The notes under the pieces were generated by a model. It was not told where the DNA came from and did not search any database. It worked only from the letters and a program-made list of their open reading frames with translations. The position numbers were made by a program, and so were the translations under genes. DNA of 64,000 nt, taken from the NCBI GenBank assembly GCA_036405815.1, contig DASWWX010000034.1, positions 1 through 64,000 of the forward strand, written 5' to 3'. Below are positions 57,048-64,000 of this stretch, one piece after another. This stretch comes from Solimonas sp036405815 (lineage in GTDB: Bacteria; Pseudomonadota; Gammaproteobacteria; Nevskiales; Nevskiaceae). The number at the start of each line of letters is the position of its first letter. Within the stretch, counting starts at the first letter, position 1.

Positions 57048-58244
57048 TCAGGACCGCGCGCCGTCGCCGGAAGCCTCGCCTCTCAGGGCGGGGACTTCCG
57101 GCGCACGACGCAGCACCAGCAGCAGCCACACCGCCGCCAGACCTGCGGCCAGCGCGAACGTGGCGCCGATGCCGCCGTGCTGCAGGGCCATCCCGCCCAG
57201 CGCGCCACCAGCGAAAGCCCCCAGGAACTGGCTGCTGGCGTAGATGCCCAGCGCCGCACCCTTCTGCCGCGGCGGCGCAGCACGCGAGATCAGCGAGGGC
57301 AGCGCGCCCTCCAGATAATTGAAGCCGACGAAGAACAGCAGCAGCGCCGCGACCAGCAGCGCCGGCCGTGCGTGGCCGAACGCGGCCAGCGTCAGCGCCG
57401 CGGTCAGCACCACCACCGCGCCACGGAACAGCAACGCACCGCGCGCCGGCTGATCCGATGCCCAGCGGATCAGCGGAAACACCGGGATCAGCGACAGCAG
57501 CAGCACCGGCAGATACAGCTTCCAGTGCGTCTCCGCGGCCAGGCCCAGCGTCGCGGCCACCGCCAGCGGTGCGGTGGTGAACAGCGCGGTCATGCAGGCG
57601 TGCAGCAGGAAGATGCCGGTGTTCAGCCGCATCAGATTGGCGTCGGCCAGCACGTCGGCCAGCCGCCCTTCGACCTCACGCGTCACCGGCGGCGTCGGCA
57701 CTGCGAACAGCACCAGCGGCAGGCTCAGCAGTGCCAGCAGCGCGGTCATCAGGAAGATGCCGTCGACGCCGATCCAGCCCGACACCACCGGCCCGAGCAC
57801 CAGCGCCAGCACGAACGCCAGGCCCATGCCGGCGCCGAGGATCGCCATCGCCATCGTGCGCACGCTGTCGCGCGTGCTGTCGGCGAGCAAGGCCGCCACC
57901 GCTGCCGACACCGCGCCGGCGCCCTGCAACGCACGACCGGCGATGATCCAGCCGATCGTGTCGGCCAGGCCGGCCACGAGGCTGCCGGCCGCGAACACCA
58001 GCATGCCCAGCACGATCACCGGCTTGCGGCCCCAGCGATCCGAGGCCATGCCCAGCGGAATCTGCAGCAGCGCCTGCGTCAGGCCGTAGACGCCGATCGC
58101 CAGGCCAATCTGCCAGCCCTGCGCCGGCGTTTGCAGCGTGCCGGCATACAGCGCGAATACCGGCAGGATCATGAACATCCCGAGCATCCGCAGCGCGTAG
58201 ACCGCGCCGAGGCTGACGACGGCGCGCCATTCGAGGGCGTTCAT
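57048..58244 (-). CDS. MFS drug/solute exporter (YajR-like without C-terminal domain)
   Basis: The 398-residue inner-membrane protein has twelve hydrophobic helices and the MFS motif A between helices 2 and 3 (GMASDRWGRKPV). The N-terminal region LRMLGMFMILPVFALYA is typical of YajR and its relatives, but the C-terminal YAM domain of YajR is absent. The C-terminus is short and charged. It is divergent from uvrA and its 3' end meets the DUF1329 gene after four bases. The linkage to ssb and uvrA is common among Pseudomonas-like genomes. Substrates are unknown. Confidence 0.9.
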   Translation of the reverse strand: MNALEWRAVVSLGAVYALRMLGMFMILPVFALYAGTLQTPAQGWQIGLAIGVYGLTQALLQIPLGMASDRWGRKPVIVLGMLVFAAGSLVAGLADTIGWIIAGRALQGAGAVSAAVAALLADSTRDSVRTMAMAILGAGMGLAFVLALVLGPVVSGWIGVDGIFLMTALLALLSLPLVLFAVPTPPVTREVEGRLADVLADANLMRLNTGIFLLHACMTALFTTAPLAVAATLGLAAETHWKLYLPVLLLSLIPVFPLIRWASDQPARGALLFRGAVVVLTAALTLAAFGHARPALLVAALLLFFVGFNYLEGALPSLISRAAPPRQKGAALGIYASSQFLGAFAGGALGGMALQHGGIGATFALAAGLAAVWLLLVLRRAPEVPALRGEASGDGARS

Positions 58245-58298
58245 GAACGGGATCGGAACCGAAGCTGTGCGGCTTGCGTCGCGTGGGAGAAACCCGGC

Positions 58299-58328
58299 TT
58301 GGACCGGGGCTGGGCGGCCGCATATAGT
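58299..58328 (+). promoter_or_regulatory. Sigma-70-type promoter of uvrA
   Basis: TTGGAC at 58299-58304 and TATAGT at 58323-58328 are separated by 18 bases. Each hexamer is close to consensus, and the predicted start would lie about 23 bases before the uvrA ATG. I saw no CTGT-N8-ACAG LexA box near it. Confidence 0.55.
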
Positions 58329-58357
58329 AATCCGTTCCCCCGCCCTTGCCCCTCCCG

Positions 58358-61183
<2,826 letters not shown>

Positions 61184-61254
61184 GTCGACGGCGCATCACC
61201 GCACGGACAGCCGCTCGCGAATCGCGCCGCGCACGCCAAGCTGAAGGACCGCGA

Positions 61255-61292
61255 AAAAGATAAAGGCCGCTCGAAAGCGGCCTTTATCTTTT
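61255..61292. terminator. Bidirectional terminator between uvrA and the DUF1302 gene
   Basis: A perfect stem of about 17 bases (AAAGATAAAGGCCGCT with its complement, CGAA loop) has an A run on one side and a T run on the other, so it works on both strands. It separates two convergent genes. Confidence 0.92.
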
Positions 61293-61334
61293 GCAGCGGC
61301 GACGCGATCGGATCGCAACCGCCGTTTTCCCGCC

Positions 61335-64000
61335 TCAGAACTGCACGCGGACGTAGGCGCGCGCCATGTCCTTGTCGCGATAGAGGTTCGCGGCGCCGCC
61401 GCCCGTGTACCAGGTGTATCCCAGGTTGAAGGAGAAGTTGGACTTGTAGCGCATCTCCCACAGGATATCGCCGGTCTTGCGGCCCTCGATGAAGTTCTCG
61501 CCCGGCCCCGGCGCGGTGCCCTTGACGTCATGCTTCCAGGTCAGCTGCGGCTGGAACGAGATCCCCGGCAGCACCGATTCGTAGCGCACCAGCGCCACCA
61601 GCACATAGCCCCATGAGAATTTGTCCGGGAACAGGTCGAGGTCGGCCTGCGAGGGATTGAAGCGCAGGCCGTCGATGCCGAACGAGCAGGAGGCGCGCGG
61701 CTGCAGCGTCACCGGATCGTAGGAGCAGGCCTGGCGCGAGCCGTTCGAACCGGTGCCATCGGCACCCGCGCTCGCATGCGAGTAGGTACCCGCGGCTTCG
61801 AACTGCAGCAGGTCCAGCGGCGGCAGGTCCGGCACCCAGGTCGCACCGGTCTCGAACACGAACAGGATCTGGTCGGCGCCGATCGGGTTCTCGGTCGCGC
61901 CGAGCACCTTGGTGCCGCCGAAGTTGAACTGATACACGTCGAGGCGCTCGTAGCCGCGGATGTAGCAGGGATTGGAGCGCGTATACGGGATGAAATTCGG
62001 ATTCGGATCGCCGCGGCCGGCGGCGCTGGCATTGCGGTTCTGGCTGCCCAGCGTCTGGGGTTCGCAGGCCGCGTTCTCACCGGCCGCGGTGCCGCGATAC
62101 GGGGTCACGAAGGCCGGGAACGAACGGGCCGAACCCGGCGCATGGCCGATCGCCAGGTCGAAGGTGTCACGGAACGCACCCGGCGTGCCGTTGCCGTCGA
62201 CGACGTAGTCGCTGGGCGAGTACACACCCTGCCCGCCACCGAGCGGAATCGCGGCGTCGAAACCGTTGCCGACGTAGGAGCCGACACCCGCGGTCGAACC
62301 GGCGCAGCCACGGCCCGCCGGCAGCACGTTGGGAACGCCGACGATGCCGCCGGTCAGACGGCCGATGCTGCCGAAGATGGTTTCGACCAGATCCAGCGCC
62401 GGATCGAGCGCGTCGGTCGGCAGCAGCGCGCGTTCCAGGTTCGCATCGTGGCAGCGCGACAGCGTCGGACCGAAGGCGGCGAACACCAGGTCCTCGGTAT
62501 CGACCTGCAGCGGCAGGTTCGGGCGGTAGGCGACTTCACCCTGGAACGACCAGCCCAGCGCGGCGGTGTTGAAGCTCGCGCCGAACATCTGGATGTCTTC
62601 CGGATATTCGACCAGCAGCTTGACCGTATCCAGCGGCACGGCGTTGCTGGTGGCGTTGGCCGGGTCCTGCTGCGTCAGCTCGCGCACCAGCGGCAGATCC
62701 GGGCAGGTCGCCAGGAAGGTCACCGGATCGTAGGCGTCGATGCCCAGCGCATTGCCCTCGCGACGTGCGCAGCTCGCCACGGTCGAGAAGAAGCTCGCGT
62801 ACGGCAGACGCGAGTGGTAGTTCATGAAGTAGAACGCGACCTCGGTGCCGTCGTTGAAATCTTCCGCGTAGTACTTCAGCGACACGCCGTACTGGCCGCT
62901 GTTGCTGGCTTCCAGATCGCGCAGGCGGTCGATCTTGGTCGTCGTGTTGGTGACGCCCTGCAGCGGGTTGTAGAGCGGATAGGCGATGCCCTGCGGGTCT
63001 TCGGCGCCACCGCCGAAGTGCACGAACGCGTAGTCGATCGCGTTGTTGGTGCCGACCGTGTCGGACAGCTGCAGCATCGTGCCCGGTGCCGGCGCTTCCA
63101 CCGGCACCCATTCATAGGCATAGAACGCCTCGAGCGTGGCGTTGTAGAACGGCTCGAAGCCGAGCGAGACCATGCCCTGCGGCGTGAACACTTCCTCGAC
63201 CAGAAAGCCGACGCGATAGAAGTTGTTGGCGTTGATCGAGTTGACCTGGTTGACCGAGTTCAGCGCCAGCAGCAGCGATTCGCCCCAGTTGATCAGGTGG
63301 CGGCCGACCTTGAAGGTCAGCTCCTTCTCGCCGATCGGCAGCGAGCCGTAGATGTAGGCATCGAGCAGCTGCAGATCGGCGCCGGTCTGCTTCAGCAGTT
63401 CGCCGCTGCGACGCTTGCGCGTGGTCGGCAGACCCGGACCGTACTGCGTCGGCAGCAGCGGGCCGAAGGTGGGATCGGGCAGACCGACCCGCGGATCGTT
63501 GATGTTGTCGCGATTGATCTCGTTCGGGTGAAACTCCTCGAAATCGTTGTTGACCGCGTCATAGAACGCCAGCGTCTTCACGAACAGGCCGAAGTCGCCG
63601 AAGGTCAGCGTCAGGTCCTGCGTGATCTTGCCGACGGCAGAGGTCAGGTCGCCCTTGTCGTAGTTCCAGTTGCCATCGTCGTAGTTGGGACTGAACTGGC
63701 CGCGCTGTGCTGCCAATGCCGCGGCCGGATGGCCCTGGTCGCGGAACAAGCCCTGGCAGGACTGGTTCAAGCCGCCGCAGACGCCAGGATTGACGTTGGC
63801 CTTGCCAAGGTAATCCTCGTGGCGATCCTGCATGCGGATGGAGGCGCCGAGCGTGATCGTGGTGTTGAACACACCGTCGATCTCCTCGTCGTTCCAGGGC
63901 AGCGAGAAACTGAGCGCCTGCGCCAGACCGATATGGCTGCCGAGCACGGCGGCGAAAAGACCGGCAAACAGCCGGGCACACGACCTGCGGTGGTAACCCC
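61335..64000 (-). CDS. DUF1302 outer-membrane protein, 5' end outside window
   Basis: The frame runs open to the window end. Reading back from residue LSFSLPWND there is a signal peptide (LFAGLFAAVLGSHIGLAQA), so the GTG at 63947 lies inside it and the real start is beyond base 64000. The visible 888 codons end in an aromatic-terminated strand (AYVRVQF), typical of outer-membrane barrels assembled by BAM. Alternating strands with KVGRHLINWGESLL and FVFETGATWVPDLP are DUF1302 marks. The family is often paired with DUF1329 and linked to hydrophobic compound use. It is longer than the 550-650 residues common in Pseudomonas because of loop insertions with several Cys pairs (for example around GRGCAGSTAGV). 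Confidence 0.9.
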   Translation of the reverse strand, partial: GYHRRSCARLFAGLFAAVLGSHIGLAQALSFSLPWNDEEIDGVFNTTITLGASIRMQDRHEDYLGKANVNPGVCGGLNQSCQGLFRDQGHPAAALAAQRGQFSPNYDDGNWNYDKGDLTSAVGKITQDLTLTFGDFGLFVKTLAFYDAVNNDFEEFHPNEINRDNINDPRVGLPDPTFGPLLPTQYGPGLPTTRKRRSGELLKQTGADLQLLDAYIYGSLPIGEKELTFKVGRHLINWGESLLLALNSVNQVNSINANNFYRVGFLVEEVFTPQGMVSLGFEPFYNATLEAFYAYEWVPVEAPAPGTMLQLSDTVGTNNAIDYAFVHFGGGAEDPQGIAYPLYNPLQGVTNTTTKIDRLRDLEASNSGQYGVSLKYYAEDFNDGTEVAFYFMNYHSRLPYASFFSTVASCARREGNALGIDAYDPVTFLATCPDLPLVRELTQQDPANATSNAVPLDTVKLLVEYPEDIQMFGASFNTAALGWSFQGEVAYRPNLPLQVDTEDLVFAAFGPTLSRCHDANLERALLPTDALDPALDLVETIFGSIGRLTGGIVGVPNVLPAGRGCAGSTAGVGSYVGNGFDAAIPLGGGQGVYSPSDYVVDGNGTPGAFRDTFDLAIGHAPGSARSFPAFVTPYRGTAAGENAACEPQTLGSQNRNASAAGRGDPNPNFIPYTRSNPCYIRGYERLDVYQFNFGGTKVLGATENPIGADQILFVFETGATWVPDLPPLDLLQFEAAGTYSHASAGADGTGSNGSRQACSYDPVTLQPRASCSFGIDGLRFNPSQADLDLFPDKFSWGYVLVALVRYESVLPGISFQPQLTWKHDVKGTAPGPGENFIEGRKTGDILWEMRYKSNFSFNLGYTWYTGGGAANLYRDKDMARAYVRVQF

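Noticed and set aside
58245..58357. LexA-controlled (SOS) promoter for uvrA
   Set aside because: No CTGT-N8-ACAG or near match is visible; the promoter hexamers are kept but without SOS control.

Overview
The window is high-GC DNA (about two thirds G+C wherever I counted) from a Gram-negative bacterium. Outer-membrane DUF1302/DUF1329 proteins, many lipoproteins, a YhdP/AsmA-like giant, RNase G, MiaB-PhoH-YbeY-CorC and ssb-MFS-uvrA gene orders point to a gammaproteobacterium, probably near the Nevskiales/Xanthomonadales/Pseudomonas side of the class. The taxonomic placement is inference from gene content and remembered gene orders, not from a marker tree. I see no rRNA, tRNA, CRISPR array, insertion sequence or prophage.

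Layout. 1-2.0 kb: end of an exported Ala/Pro-rich protein, a P-loop kinase and a ROK sugar kinase. 2.2-8.2 kb: a signalling cassette made of a triple-receiver hybrid kinase (CHASE3-GAF-HK-REC-REC-REC), CheR, a receiver-less CheB, and a convergent receiver-kinase. 8.7-13.2 kb: a large penicillin-acylase-type lipoprotein flanked by two small HExxH proteins. 13.3-18.5 kb: a five-gene minus-strand operon (lipoprotein esterase, gamma-carbonic anhydrase, HMG-CoA lyase, acetoacetyl-CoA synthetase, phosphoglycerate mutase) with overlapping stops and starts. 18.6-24.5 kb: lemA with a GIDE/EF-hand membrane protein, oligopeptidase A, exonuclease III and an HD-domain protein.

24.6-36.6 kb: a long minus-strand housekeeping run, read in transcription order as rng, yhdP, nitrilase-family amidase, tldD, SRPBCC protein, tfoX-like, rsmD, coaD, yfhL-type ferredoxin, ggt. 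Its usual upstream partner maf lies at 42.1-42.8 kb. Two accessory genes stand divergently in the gap: a secreted P-domain/ASH-repeat protein with a C-terminal sorting-type tail, and a winged-helix/Ser-Thr kinase/TPR fusion. 43.6-44.7 kb is a small low-GC patch with two orphan genes.

45.0-51.6 kb: a minus-strand operon miaB, phoH, ybeY, corC, then an Lnb/DUF4105 membrane protein where lnt usually sits, then an Nramp-like transporter; a low-molecular-weight tyrosine phosphatase lies upstream. 51.7-54.9 kb: an OmpR-type regulator and a 7TMR-DISM histidine kinase. 54.9-64 kb: ssb, DUF1329, MFS exporter, uvrA and a DUF1302 outer-membrane protein whose signal peptide runs off the window end. The points most worth following are the Lnb-like protein in the lnt slot, the kinase/secreted-protein pair inserted into the maf-rng cluster, and the low-GC orphan patch.
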